From: Stereum hirsutum FP-91666 SS1
Lineage: Eukaryota; Basidiomycota; Agaricomycetes; Russulales; Stereaceae
NCBI RefSeq assembly: GCF_000264905.1
Contig: NW_006763139.1
Location: forward strand, 12,632-76,631
Length of the DNA: 64,000 nucleotides
Direction of reading: 5' to 3'
The notes beneath the pieces are model-generated. The model searched no databases. It was not told the origin of the DNA and worked only from the letters and a program-made list of their open reading frames with translations. The translations under genes and the position numbers were made by a program. This document shows, one piece after another, positions 25,520-37,500 of this stretch. Position 1 is the first letter of the stretch. Each line of letters opens with the position of its first letter.

Positions 25520-28011
25520 GATTAATGTGATTGATCAACGACTTGTTGTCGGTCTAAGAATCGAGGTCCGAGATGAGATGCTTGGACTTTATACCTTGGT
25601 TGCTGTCTCCATTCAAACGTTGATGCAGAGGCTGAGAGGACGGCGCAAATCTTCAGTCAGCAATATCCGTGAAGAAGTCAGAAGAGAACAGTTGACAAAC
25701 ATGTTATTTGACAGCGTTCGAGGAGAAGCTCACCTGAACGGAGGAGGCTGCCGGTGGTCCTCTCACGACAGCCTTTGCATGTGAGTCAGACCATGAAATT
25801 TCTTCCTAATGCGGTCAAATCGTCTCTGTGAATGAAAAAGTGGGCTAACAATTGTGCCTACTCAGCGGCACAACCAAGCACTCGCGGTACCGTTAGGCTC
25901 TCTTAGATGAGCCACTCGTGTCACCTGGCTGAAGCTTACCAAGTCGAAACATTACGATGAAGTCTCGTGAGATGGAAGACCAAGGGTCCGATCGCGAGTG
26001 GTGAGGCTACTGCTTAGGGCCAGAGTGTCTGCTTTAATGTCGACAGAGGTTATAGGAAAAATATTTGTTTCATGGACGAGGGCAGCTGCAAGTCTTGAAA
26101 TAACCTCGGTAGTGAGAATTAAATTACGACGTATTGAAACCGTCGTGTTTGAAAAGCCAGGACAGTAGACGCTTAGCTAAGAGTGGCTCGCGCCACACGG
26201 TGACCGTTACTGGTTCATAACATGGACACGAAACGGGATACGACATTCAGATATGAGCGGAGACTAGTAAGGCCGTCACAACACACAAAGTCAGCTTCCG
26301 CGTCATACACGTTGAGGCCTCCAATAACTCACGTACCATTGATGTGTGATCCTCGCGTTATCCACGTCGTCTAAGTAATCTTCCTCGATTGTAGCCCGCA
26401 GTTTTTGTCCACCTTAGTTCCACCGACTCCTCCACCATGGAGAGATTTTGCTCACAACACATATACAAGTGCAGAACAGCTCAATTTAACGTTCGATATC
26501 CCATCCCAGAATTTTGCTCAAGATGCAGAGCATACACTTTTCAGAACAGAAAGCGACGTCGCCTTCGCCGAAAGACTAGGCAATACAGATCTTCAGAGCC
26601 TACCTTTGCCTGAGATAAACCTAGAATTCACGTACCGCATACAAAGCCATACTACCCTACTCCCGCTGCTCCGCGTTTCTCCATTCCATCCTAACTATCC
26701 TTTAGGCTACGATACCGCCCCTCCTTTCTTCTAGGACCTTATACAGAGGCGGTTAGATCTCGATCAAAGCGCGTGTTTAGGATCATAAGAGATACGCACA
26801 AGATGTTTCAGCAGCATAGTAGACGAAATTTGTGTGCTAGGTGTGCTCAAAGAAAACCAACAGTGTGAGAATCGCAGTGTGGATGCTATGACCACATGAA
26901 GTAGCACACTACTTGTGTAGACAGGGAGGAGATGTTGGGTCGAAATAATTCATGATCAATCGACTCGAGAAGTGATGGACCACGGTTAGTTGTGAACTGA
27001 GCGAGGCGATTCCTGCCCATCGAGACTGATTGCCGGACAACATGCTGCAAAACGTTGGTCTAGTTTGGTCCACAAGGATCAGAAGTACAGTCTCACCAGG
27101 TAGTCTGCAAGATCTTGGAGGGGCGCTTCATCACAGGAAGCTGGGTGCATATATCGCACAAAACTCACATACTCGGGCGGCCGAACGAATCAAAAAGCAC
27201 TTTGGAGAGAGTGGCTTGCCGCACTTAAAAACGATCTCTCTGCAAATGGACAGGCGTCTTGTCTGAGAATGTAAAAATGAGGCCCGAGTGACGATTGCAA
27301 GGCGGTTGTGGTAGCGTGACTGGTTGGAAAACCGACAAAGCACGTGTGTCGGATGTTCAGTTGGATGTAAAAGAGTATTCGTTGGTGTGGTAGATGAGAG
27401 AGGCAGGTCAGGTAAATCGCAAGAGTCTAAGGTTACAAAGCTATCTGAGTCCTATCATGCCCTTCGAAGTTGATAGAGTTGGAACTTGGAAGAGGTCGGA
27501 AGGGACCAAGAAGGGACGCGTTTATGACGCGCAGCACAATTTGAATAATGGCCGGGCCGCAAAGCTATTGGCTTCCGGGGAGTATCCAATTCAGGCCATT
27601 GCTTTCTAACGCCACATCCTGTGGCGCGCAAATTACGACCGTGCGATCCATTTTCACTGTTGCCATCTTTATCGTATGGAGTTCGTATGGTCGACAACGG
27701 CTCATGGTAACAATTTGGAGCCTATTGGCCGACGACACATGGCAAAGAATGCCATCCAGCTTTGTGACAGCCTTTCTCTAGATCTGTGGCCCAACTCTGC
27801 GGAGACAAGAAAGAGGCTATGATGGCGATGTAGACCGGTGAGTACGCAAAGTAGCCGATGGTGGCTTCGCGGCGGATGTTGCACCAATGAAATTCAAACT
27901 TTCTCCGCGACAAACGCGAGCGGCGTTTTACAAGGTTTTACAACAGCCTGTACGACATCTACTATCCAGAGCGCAGAGAGCTATCCGATGAGTGAAGAGT
28001 AACCAATCGCC
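25520..28011. other. Long intergenic region, one doubtful ORF
   Basis: About 2.5 kb with no confident gene. A TATAAAG near 25587-25593 on the minus strand is the likely promoter of the first OYE. An open frame at 26405-26734 is noted separately. Confidence 0.4.
26405..26734 (+). CDS. Doubtful 109-residue open frame
   Basis: The frame starts MSTLVPPTPPPWRDFAHNTY and stays open to a stop at 26734. Its composition is protein-like, but no domain is recognised. No clear promoter or intron structure surrounds it, so it may be a gene relic. Confidence 0.2.
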   Translation: MSTLVPPTPPPWRDFAHNTYTSAEQLNLTFDIPSQNFAQDAEHTLFRTESDVAFAERLGNTDLQSLPLPEINLEFTYRIQSHTTLLPLLRVSPFHPNYPLGYDTAPPFF

Positions 28012-29969
28012 TCAGTCATGTCGCGTCACCACAATCTCTCGCTCTACGCCAAGTCCCCGTGCATCGCCAGCAGCACCATCACCATGACCATTCACTCCTC
28101 TCGCTGCCTCCTCAGCCCGCTCCCTCAAAAGACCCCACTCAACCCACCAACTATTCGCCGCATCCTGCGCATCGTAACCCCAATTCTCATAAAACTCCAA
28201 CCACTGTCTCCTCAACTCCAGATTCTCCGCTTCAGAACTCATATCGTCTCCATCCGAACTCCCAGCTGACCCGTCAGCGGCACTGAGAACATCCTTATCG
28301 ACAGAGACCTTCTCCTGCTCCTTCCATGTCGCATTTCTAGCGTCCTTCGCTGGCCCTGGCGGCAACGATAGTATCGTCTGATTATCGAGTTCGCTCTCGT
28401 GTAGTCTAGTAGCTCGGGGTCGCCGGACGTCTTCGAACGCGTAGAGGAATGTCGGGATTTGGGATGGGTGGCGAAGGTGGGAGAAGAGGGTGCCGAGGAA
28501 GCATGCGTCTTCGAGGGCAATGGCTGCGCCGGGCTGTGAGCATGGCTACGGGAAAGAAGGCGCTTGAGTCCCGTAAGTAATTATGATGGGCCGGAGAAGA
28601 CGAACGGGAAGCGGGTGGGCTGCTTCTCCGACGAGAAGCATGGTCTCCGACTTGTCGACCCACGAGGTTGCTATAGGGGGTACGTCCGAACTGACGCGCT
28701 CGAGAGATGGTATGTGGTCAATCACGGCTTGTAGCCTATAATGAAGTTTGGTGAGCCTTGACTCAAATGATGGATCGGAAAACGACTGTTTACCGTGGAT
28801 CAAGCTTTTCGCCGAAGTTCAAGCGGCTCGTAGGGAACGAAGTACCCCACCCGGAAGGAGCGTCGTCATTGGGATCCTCCACTTGCCAGAAGTTGAAGGA
28901 CCAATACTCGTCGTGACACTTTCCAGAGAGTAGAAAGTCAGTGAGGTAACGAGACGGAACAAAGGACGAAACTCACCGCAGAATAAGCTGTACATTTTGA
29001 TGATCAGAGGAGACATCACATCGGGAAGTGTTTCGAACGCTTACCATGTGCATAGTACAGATCCCCCATCCACACCGGAAACCCGATTCGTGTGACCTCC
29101 TTCAAAAGCTCGTCCCCCATCATTGTCGAGTGCGGAATAACACCGTTGTATACGACGCGGCCAGTCCGAGGTACCTCGGGTACCTCCTCAATCGTACGCC
29201 GAACGATACTTTGATGCCCGTCAGCTCCGATGACAATGTCGGCCGAGTGGAGCTCGCCAGATGCGAGCTTGATGGATGTCTTCGAGTGATTGCCATTAAC
29301 CGCTGATGATGGGGAGTCGGGATTTTGTGAAGGGGGGACGACAACCTCGACGGTGGCGCCAGTCACTATTTCGACGCCTGATTTGAGAGCGGCGGCGGTG
29401 AGGAGTTTGTGGAGATCATTATGCTGAGACAGGCCAGTCCGTCAGCTCTAAGAATATCCGTAGATCTTAGTTTTTAAAGGAAAGGAAAGGACGAACGAAT
29501 ATGCTATACGCTGGGCCACCAAGTTCGCGACAGACTTTATCTGACCATTGAAGATATCCAAGACTCTCCCCTGTCTCGACTACGAATCCACGCTCAGAAG
29601 AGCTCTGCGCGCAAAAGGAACTGATGTGATATAGACCGGACCACTCACGATCAATGAACTTGCAGCCCGTCAATTTGGTTCCGCGCTCGACCAACTCGTC
29701 CAAAATCCCCCACTTCTCCATGATCTTCGTCCCATTCGGCGGCAGACGGAAGGCACTGGAATAGGGGAGAGTTGGGTCTGTGGATTGTTCGAATACGCGT
29801 ACATGGTGGCCCGACGATGCAAGGGCATGAGCAGATGCCAGGCCCGACAGACCTAAGAGCGAAAAACAGCCATGAGCAGACTCCGAAAGCGGAAAATTTA
29901 GGATGACTTGCCTCCTCCCACAATTATAAAGTCAAGCTTGAGTACGGCTTCTGAAGTAGGACGCCACAT
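28012..29969 (-). CDS. FAD-dependent monooxygenase (salicylate-hydroxylase-like)
   Basis: A flavoprotein monooxygenase of the PHBH/salicylate hydroxylase type (PF01494), in several exons. The start at 29969 reads MWRPTSEAVLKLDFIIVGGG, and splicing joins this to LSGLASAHALASSGHHVRVF, completing the GxGxxG nucleotide-binding motif. That first intron (29853-29911) uses a GC donor, GCAAGT. Later parts are MEKWGILDELVERGTKL, ELHSADIVIGADGHQSIVRR (the DG motif that contacts FAD and NADPH), GYLQWSDKVCREL, MLLVGEAAHPLP (the GD-like motif, with Glu where many members have Asp) and PGAAIALEDACFLGTL. The enzyme probably hydroxylates an aromatic or related ring; substrate unknown. The C-terminus carries an extra Ser/Asp/Glu-rich tail of about 110 residues beyond the usual end. 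Confidence 0.83.
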
Positions 29970-31560
29970 GAGTTTCAAGAAACAAGAGAGGGGGAGAAGC
30001 GAAGGCTTGGATGAGGGACCGAGGAGGGAATATCGGAGGCGAGTACTTCTGCGAGCGGGAATTCCGTGCTTAAGCGAGGGAGAGCATCGTCGATAGGAGC
30101 CCGATGAAGGAACTTTGAGTTGGGCAACCGTTGGTCTGTATGGGGCAGAGCGATCCACGTGTCGCTAGGAACGGCAAAGATACCACAGATCATTTTATTC
30201 CCAATCACCGCAGCGTTTCCGTGTGGATTTCCTGAGGGATGAGCTTGTGCACGAGCGGTTACGAGAACTGGCGAGACGGACCATGAGGAGGGCAGGTTGA
30301 AGTGCCACTGTGGCGACCACAATGATGCAGAGCCGCCGAACGAACTCGGCACCGGCCGTTCCGCCGGGAATCAATTTTCGCGTGGACAATTGCTTTCTCG
30401 TGCTCCCCTCATCCTTCTGTTTTCCATCGATCAAATCCTGTCGGTTGATAATTAAATCTAGTTCTTCCGTCGCCTTTGGTAGCAGTTAAAGACGGCACTG
30501 GTTTTTCCGTCCATCTCTTCGCCATGGGTTCCATCTAGGCTCTTGCAATGCGACCTTTCTTGCATGTTCCACCGACTCACCGACGACTTGGAAGACCTCT
30601 TATGTACAGCCAGCTTGACCTACGTTGACGTTCAAAGAGGCCCACATTTGAAATATTCTGTGTAAATGTCCAGAATGAGCGATACGAACGCATGGGGGAC
30701 AAGGTGAGCCGTGTCTGTTTTTCAAGGAATTCTTTGGAAGTTCCCAGATGGCCCTTCGATTCGCCGTATGAGCTAGCGCGATCCACTGCGGCCGGTGTCG
30801 CATAAAACAGCATCTTACGGAAGTCCAGGATCATTCATAATCAGCCCTTTTCTCACCTTGTGTCCGATGTAGCCGCCCTTTCTCATCAGCGCTATGCCCT
30901 TGGTTTTTGCTTTCCTCATACAGGTAGCTTCTGCGGTCCACGCTTGTCCCCTTGCGCCGTAGCCTGTCGAGATGTGCCTCTGCTTGTCGATAGGACAGGA
31001 CAAATCACCCTTCACAGGGGCCGGTTCTGTTGAGAACACACTCGGATGATGGCTTTGCCGTAGGCAATTCTACTTCGCTTGGACCTGCTTGGACTTCCTC
31101 TCGACAGCAGTCGATGCGGTTTACCCTGTTTTACCTCGGAGCATCAGCCTTTTACCTTCAAGCATTGTTTCCATTTGCAGAACCTGTCGAGCACGAGCAC
31201 GCCCGATGTTCATTTGAGCGCAATCTCCGAATCGAGGGGGACTATACTATTATCACCAGGCCTCGTCTATGACGGCCTCGAGAGCACGATCAATGTTATT
31301 TTGCCGACTCCTGAGTCTCGGTTCAAAGCGTAGTTAGGATTTGTCGAAGCTCGCGATCGCTTAGAATCGTCTTCATGATGCGTCATGATAGGACATGATT
31401 CAGCATTCCTCTTCGAGGTAAATTCAAGTCTACGAAATTGTCAACAAGCTCGATAGAACGTTCCTTGCCCATCACCTTCTAGGCCATGTGACGAAAGCCC
31501 ATCGAGATATATAGCACTGAAATCTTGGCTTCGTGTACGATCCAAATCGCCGTTTACCCC
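29970..31560. other. Divergent promoter region, no gene recognised
   Basis: About 1.6 kb between the divergent monooxygenase and methyltransferase genes. Short open frames on both strands have no family likeness. An ATATATAG at about 31503-31511 is a reasonable TATA box for the methyltransferase gene. Confidence 0.4.
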
Positions 31561-32362
31561 ATGTCTTCAATGGATTCTCTCCTGATTCCCATCAAGCTCG
31601 TATGCCTCTTCGTCGCGCCTGCCTCTTACTATGTTGCACATACTCCACCGAATCCGCCATCACCTCCTAAAGACAGAGTTGCTACCGGCCAATTTTTCGA
31701 TAAATTTGTGCGGCACATTGCTTGGTCTTCCAAGGTACGAACCGCTATCACTTGGCCCCTCTCTCGCAGAGGGTACTAAACTGACCCACACTCAGATCAT
31801 AGTCAGCCTCGTATTCGCGAGCGAGTTCCTCGTCACCTTCAAGACTGCTTATCCCCAAATCTTATCCACCTCACCCGTGGCACCTTACACATCGCTCTGC
31901 CCCCACACCTCCAATGCGACTGAAACCGTCTCTCTCAATCCGTCATTCTGCATCGCCGCCCTCGTAACATTCGCCTCCGCCCTTGTACGCGTCTGGTGCT
32001 TCAAGACATTGAAGCGGTTCTTCCTCTACGAAGTCGCCGTCCTTGGCTCACACAGCCTCGTTACTTCCGGCCCATACTCCATCGTCCGACACCCCGCATA
32101 CACATCCGCGATAGCGAGCATAGTGGGGATCATGGTCATGCTGATGCAGTTATCGTATGGGGGTTGGGATCGGGAGTGTGGTGTCGTGTCGAATGTGGTC
32201 AGGGTTGGCGTTTGGTGGCAGTATATCGTCGGCACGCTTGCGATTATACCGCTGTTCAGGCGGTGTAGGTTCGAGGACGAGATGTTGAGGGGGAGGTTTA
32301 CGGAGGAGTGGGATCGGTGGTCGAAGAATGTGCCGTATAGGCTTTGGCCCGGGTTGTATTGA
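31561..32362 (+). CDS. Isoprenylcysteine carboxyl methyltransferase (ICMT) family
   Basis: Two exons, 31561-31734 and 31796-32362, encode a membrane protein of 246 residues. Hydrophobic segments fall near residues 7-23, 60-80, 115-135 and 160-180. The hallmark catalytic segment is LVTSGPYSIVRHPAYTSAIA, followed later by a C-terminal RFEDEMLRGRFTEEWDRW, both ICMT signatures involved in S-adenosylmethionine binding and catalysis. ICMT enzymes methylate the prenylated C-terminal cysteine of CaaX proteins such as Ras, Rho and lipopeptide mating pheromones, at the ER membrane. Basidiomycetes often carry several divergent ICMT-like genes, so activity on prenylcysteine is likely but not certain. Start at 31561 is chosen because an upstream in-frame ATG adds an unnatural leader. 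Confidence 0.85.
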
Positions 32363-33180
32363 AGAATGTTGTTCGTACAATACTATGAAAGTGTATTATG
32401 TACCATGTACCTCCTAATTTTGCCATTCTATGTGTATCTAAGTTTTGTACGACTGAGGAGTGATTGAATTGTTATGTGGCGTTGATGAATTCGTGTGGCG
32501 TAATAACGTGAAATGACTGTGTCCAATCGGGCCGTGCGGAGTAGAATTGCGCGCCAACATCTTTCTGCCCTGCTTTGGCCCTGCTGTCTCTTCCATCGAT
32601 GCACCAATGAATGGAACCTTGGATCTGACCCCGATTTTGTGTAAAAGCACACCGACCCTATGTACGATCCAGGTCGAGGGGCATGTCCTCTGGGTCACCA
32701 TGTCGTCGGGTCATCCGAATCCCGAGGCTGAGGAGCCTGAAGTGGTAGTCTCAAAGGTACGCTCACGATCATCGCAAGTCCCTGGACGTTACATGCCGTG
32801 AGATAGGGACTTATTCCTGTACTTATGGGCTGATTTCTGTTCTCCATGCTAGTCAAGATATGTGGTCTGTCATCATTCATGTGGGTCCGGAGAGGATAGC
32901 GTTAACGTTCCTGTGCCACTCGGAGGACGACAGAACTTTTCTTCGAAAGATGCCGTCGGATGCACTAGTATGCACAGACACGGTGACTCATCAGACTAAC
33001 CTTCTTCGCCTGGGTCTTGTTAGAACTCAAGACTTCATGGACGCGCTCCTTCCCATCACGTTCAGGAGGTGTTGGTTTGATAGCGAGCCATCATTTGCTG
33101 CGTAAGGATCGCTTCGCAGCCCAACAGGGCGGCCATAAATACGTATCGCACGATGCACCTCTCGGGGTTAGCTTTCCAGC
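32363..33180. other. Intergenic, one possible short coding start
   Basis: An ATG at 32701 opens an acidic peptide (MSSGHPNPEAEEPEVVVSK) ending at a GTACGC donor, but no convincing downstream exon was found. It otherwise holds the 5' region of the acyl-CoA oxidase gene; a TAG stop lies in frame just upstream of that gene's ATG. Confidence 0.35.
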
Positions 33181-35254
33181 ATGTACCCCACTGCCCAACT
33201 TGCTAGAAGCCCTCTTTACCAGCGCCGTCCTGAGGGCTTGACTCTCGACGAGAGAATCCGGCTATCATACGAACGCGCCCAATCAGTCGGACGGCTTTAC
33301 GGTGTGTTTTGTCGTCTACTCCGATGTGATCCTACCAACTGAAGACTTATTTCGCAGGCCTGACTGCTCACGATGTTTTAACGCTGTCGCCACGATTCTG
33401 GAAGCTGCACACGGATCCTATCTTCGCTCTGGACGGTGCCGCCATGACCCTGAATACTCTGCAGTACAATTGTTGTGCAGGCACTCTGGCTATGTTTGCG
33501 CGGAGTCAACCTGACCTTGTTCCAATTCTACAACAGGTCCTTAATTTCGATGTCTCGTGAGTCTATTCGTCTCGTAGGTCTTGCTTTCATGCTCATATAA
33601 CACAATACAGAGGTCAATACTTGTTGACGGAGGTTGGTCACGGCTTGGATGCAATCCATCTCGAGACAACGGCGACTCTGCTGCCAAATGGCGAGTTTGA
33701 ACTGAATACCCCTACAGAGAGTGCTGCGAAGTAAGCATCAGAGATCGTTTTCTAACTTCTGGTACCTGACTGCCGTGCAGGTTCATGCCACCTACTACTC
33801 CCATGGGTATTCCTTGCGTCGCAGTGGTCTTCGCGAGAGCCATAGTAGAAGGAAGTGATCATGGCATCAAGCCGTTTATTGTTCACCTTCATGACGGGAA
33901 GAATATGGAACCCGGAGTCGTTTCCAAGTAAGTCGTCGCTGTGAAGGGTATATTATGCTTAACTGATTGAAATTATATTCTTCCAGACTTATACCTCCGC
34001 GTGGAGGGTCACGTCCTGTCAATCACTCCATCACTTCCTTTCACCGTGTCCGCCTGCAATATTCAGCTCTACTCGGACCTCTAAACAAGCCCGAGGATCC
34101 TCGCACGGCCTTCTTCCACAACATCTCCCGCGTCGCAGTCGGGTCCATTGCCATCGCCTCTTTTAGTATCCCCGTTCTCCGCGTGGCAACTTTCATTGCT
34201 GGTCATTATAGCCTGCGTCGAACGGTCGTTGACCATCAGGAAGAGAATTCGAAGAGGCCTATCATTTCATTTCGTACGCAGAAGATTCCGATAACTACTG
34301 CGCTGGCGCAATCGTTCGTCTTGCCTGCATTTCACGACGAGGCAACCTCGATATTCCGCGATATGTCGTTCGATCCCCGCGTGCGCCATGCAATCGCGTC
34401 TATATTCAAGGTCACTACTGTTCAGCATACTCTGGCGTCGACCTTGGTATTAGGAGACCGCTGTGGAGCTCAGGGGCTATTCGAAGCGAACCAGATTACT
34501 GCAATGAACGTGAGTCTTGCGCCCCTCCCATTCGTCTTAGTTGATGAATATAGCTTATTGTTCGTCTAGGCCGATATTCGAGGAGCTTCAATCGCCGAGG
34601 GAGACCTATTGGCTCTTTCAATTAGTAAGCCGTTCTGGATTTTTCAGTCATCACCGTCGCTGACACCAGGTATAAGGATTCGCGTCAGAGCTTTTGTTAG
34701 GACGTTACACCATCCCCGGCTCTAGAAATCCAGACAGCCTCCTCGCACGGCGCGAGTCTGGCCTGTTCGACGAGCTGCGCCGTTCTCTGGCTTCTATGAA
34801 GCATCATCGCAGCCCAGACTTCGATCGCCTTATCCTTCCCGAATGCACTAATCTCATCCAAGCAATCGGTCACCGCATGGCCTACGATGCCGCTGTCGCA
34901 AGGTCGGTCGATTCCGTCTTAATCGATCTCTACGTTGCGAGCTGTGTGAAGCTCGACTCCGCCTGGTACGTGGAGAAGGCTATGTTGTCGAGGTACGAGC
35001 AGCGCGAAATAGAGAATAAGGCGGTAGATGTTGTCTATGGACGGATCGAGGAGTTCCTGGCTAAGTTGGAGGTTGATGCGTATGTCACTGCGCCAATTAT
35101 TTCGGAAAAGGAATGGAGTCGGTACGTCGAAGGGATGAAGACGTTTAGGAGAGATGAAGCCACCGTATTCGGCCATGGTAGAGCGATTGGCACCCTTCAC
35201 CCTGCAGATACGTATGTTAACGGCTCTCATGCTCAGTTCAGGAGCCGTCTGTAA
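33181..35254 (+). CDS. Acyl-CoA oxidase/dehydrogenase-like protein with peroxisomal C-terminus SRL
   Basis: Seven exons (33181-33301, 33358-33556, 33611-33730, 33781-33927, 33987-34509, 34570-34624, 34677-35254) join in frame to 580 residues. Motifs in order: PEGLTLDERIRLSYERAQ, YLLTEVGHGLDAIHLETTAT (flavin-proximal segment), PTESAAKFMPPTTPMGIPCV, HDGKNMEPGVVSKLIPPRGG, VRLQYSALLG, AHIASIF-like helices, LGDRCGAQGLFEANQITAMN with the likely catalytic Glu in FEANQ, and RGASIAEGDLLALSIRFASE. Family members oxidise fatty acyl-CoA to the trans-2-enoyl form, passing electrons to oxygen in peroxisomes. The protein ends in SRL, a PTS1 signal, which supports a peroxisomal location. At 580 residues it is shorter than typical acyl-CoA oxidases (about 650-700). 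An in-frame stop just 5' fixes the start. Confidence 0.88.
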
Positions 35255-36335
35255 TGTAGTTTCGTTGTTTAGAAGTTCTTTTTTTGTACGATTGCGGGAT
35301 AGAGTATTCGTAATATATTGTATTTTTCTAGGAGTCCCGCAGGTGTGGAGCCTCTTTAAACGTCGGCTTTGTCTTGTTCGATGACAAGCGAAAGGTAGGC
35401 CACAAATAGTAAGTAGTAGCATGGATGGTCGCACCATTACAACGTTCTACGCATATACTTAGTAAACCCTTTCGAACGTCTAGAGAGGTCTTTTCTGGAA
35501 TAGTCCGCAGCAAGGCGAGTAGGCCTAGGAACTCGAGGAGATGGGGATCTGGTTCTGGAGTCTGAGAGTCTGCGAGCGTTCGAATGTGTGATACGCGGGA
35601 ATAACAACTCCCGGGATGTCGTACGAGCACAACAACATTAACGTGTGATGGGATAAAATACGGCACATGGGATAAGAAACCGGCGAAGGATTTCGTTGAT
35701 GCGTAAGTCCTAACGGCAGATAGAAACCGTTATGTGAATCAAATGGAAGCATAATAGTCCTCGGAGTTCGGTGGCCCCAAGAAGTACTGTCATCCATCGG
35801 GACAACATACGTGCCAGCACGCATCGATGCAAGGAGTTTGAGCCTTCTGAATCAAGCTTCAGGGTCGAAGAGTCTCCATTGCAGCGCGCTAGCCGCCCCA
35901 TATAGTATCGATCTGATCTTCTGATGCCTCGTCCCAATCGTGCGCAGAGCACCTGTATTGGAGCAGCGTGAGCTTGTGGTCCGCTCTCGATGCTAAAAGA
36001 AAACAAGGTTCTAGTCATGCGTAGCCGCCGTTCATGAGAAAATATCAATACTCAAGAAAGAACCAAGAAAATCGAAGCTGCTTACGGGAAGCTGGCGTCT
36101 CCTTATCCCGGCATGTAGACAGGACAAACGTGTGGCGCATCATGCGCTGGAGTTTGAGAAGCACAACCATTTGCAACGATGTTATTTTTTCAGATTTCGA
36201 AGAGCATGATGACATTCTTGGGAGCGTACCTCGGGCTACCCGCACAACGTCCATGGACCTGGGATTGTCGCTATCTCCCGACGTCCGGACAGGAGCAAAA
36301 GCGATACACTGTTTCTCTACCCCGTACTTCTGAAC
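35255..36335. other. Intergenic, no gene recognised
   Basis: About 1.1 kb between two same-strand genes. Minus-strand open frames here lack known motifs and plausible splice structure. Confidence 0.4.
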
Positions 36336-37500
36336 ATGACCTCACAATCCGCTGAAACCTCCAAGGACATAGATCCTCGACTCGTTCAACTGAGCTCCCA
36401 TGTTTTCGTCTGTGAACCTACAGTCGATGCCGCTGTTGACTCTGTGCACCCATCGTAAGTATTGTCCCGTGACCAAGCGAAGATGCAGCACTGACGAACC
36501 ATACAGTGTCATTCTCCTATTTGGCTGGAGTACGCTTATTTCCTGTGTCCCTAATAACTTGTAATGACTTGAGTGTTCCATGGCAGTGTATGCCCAGGCG
36601 TCTCACCTGAGGAGATACGTCATCCAACTCCGCCATCTATTTCCGTCCTCTACGATAATCCTCATCAAATGCGCGGACACGTCGTTCTACTGGGCATCAC
36701 ATCGAGAACAAGTGAGCTGATCATCATCTTGATGCGCACGCAAAAACAACTCACGATCCCATCAGCAACGAAGAATCCTACCCGCAATCGATGTCATTCG
36801 GGAGAGATCCATTGGAATGAAGCCATTTAATGGAGTCCTAGTGCATGTCCTGTCTAATGGTGCGTCGTTGCAGATCTCCTTCATGTCTCTTTCCGATGCT
36901 CAGATGCCTTGAATAGGTGGTGGCTTCCAGCTGCTCGAGCTTCGGAGAATCCTAGCAAAGACGCGGTTCTTCAGCGATGAGAAGACCCGGCTGGCGAAAG
37001 CGCCTATCGCTCTAGTCCTCGACTCAGTCCCGGGAGCGAACGGATTGTCCTCCATGCTCGACGTCGCCACGCCTTCCCAACCCGTTCTCAAAGCAATCAC
37101 TACCCCCGTTGTCTCAGCGGTGTACCTCCTCATGTACACAATCAACGCGTTAGCAGGAAATCCACCCATCTTTGCCGAGCTTCGCGAGACACTCCACACC
37201 AAGAACACGCTCGCATTACCGCCTTCTGCAACACCGAACTGCGCACCTCGACTCTACGTATACTCTGCGTCCGACAAGATCGTGCCGTTTGATCTCATTG
37301 AAGCCCATATTGACGAGGCAAAAGGGAAAGGACTCGATGTTACTATAGAGAAGTTCGAGACGTCGGCGCATGTGTCGCACGCGCGAAAGGATCCAGAGAG
37401 ATATTGGGGCGCGTTGGAGAGACTGTGGCTCAAGGCTGTAGCAGAGTCGCGAGCTGAGAGAACGTCCGAGTTGAACTGTGTTATGAAGAGTAAACTGTAG
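36336..37500 (+). CDS. DUF829/TMEM53-type alpha/beta-hydrolase-like protein with C-terminus SKL
   Basis: Five exons (36336-36454, 36507-36529, 36587-36711, 36766-36859, 36917-37500) give 314 residues. The second exon is only 23 bases; it is supported because it restores the conserved VILLFGWM motif across its junctions. Next come SHLRRYVIQLRHLFPSSTI, VLVHVLSNGGGFQLLEL (the nucleophile-like Ser in a SNGG motif), IALVLDSVPGANG, RLYVYSASDKIVPFDLIEAH (Asp-containing segment) and FETSAHVSHARKDPERYW (His-containing segment). Together these make a plausible Ser-Asp-His triad on the TMEM53/DUF829 fold. The last residues are MKSKL, a canonical PTS1, so the protein is probably peroxisomal. The biochemical substrate is unknown. 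It follows the acyl-CoA-oxidase-like gene on the same strand. Confidence 0.85.
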
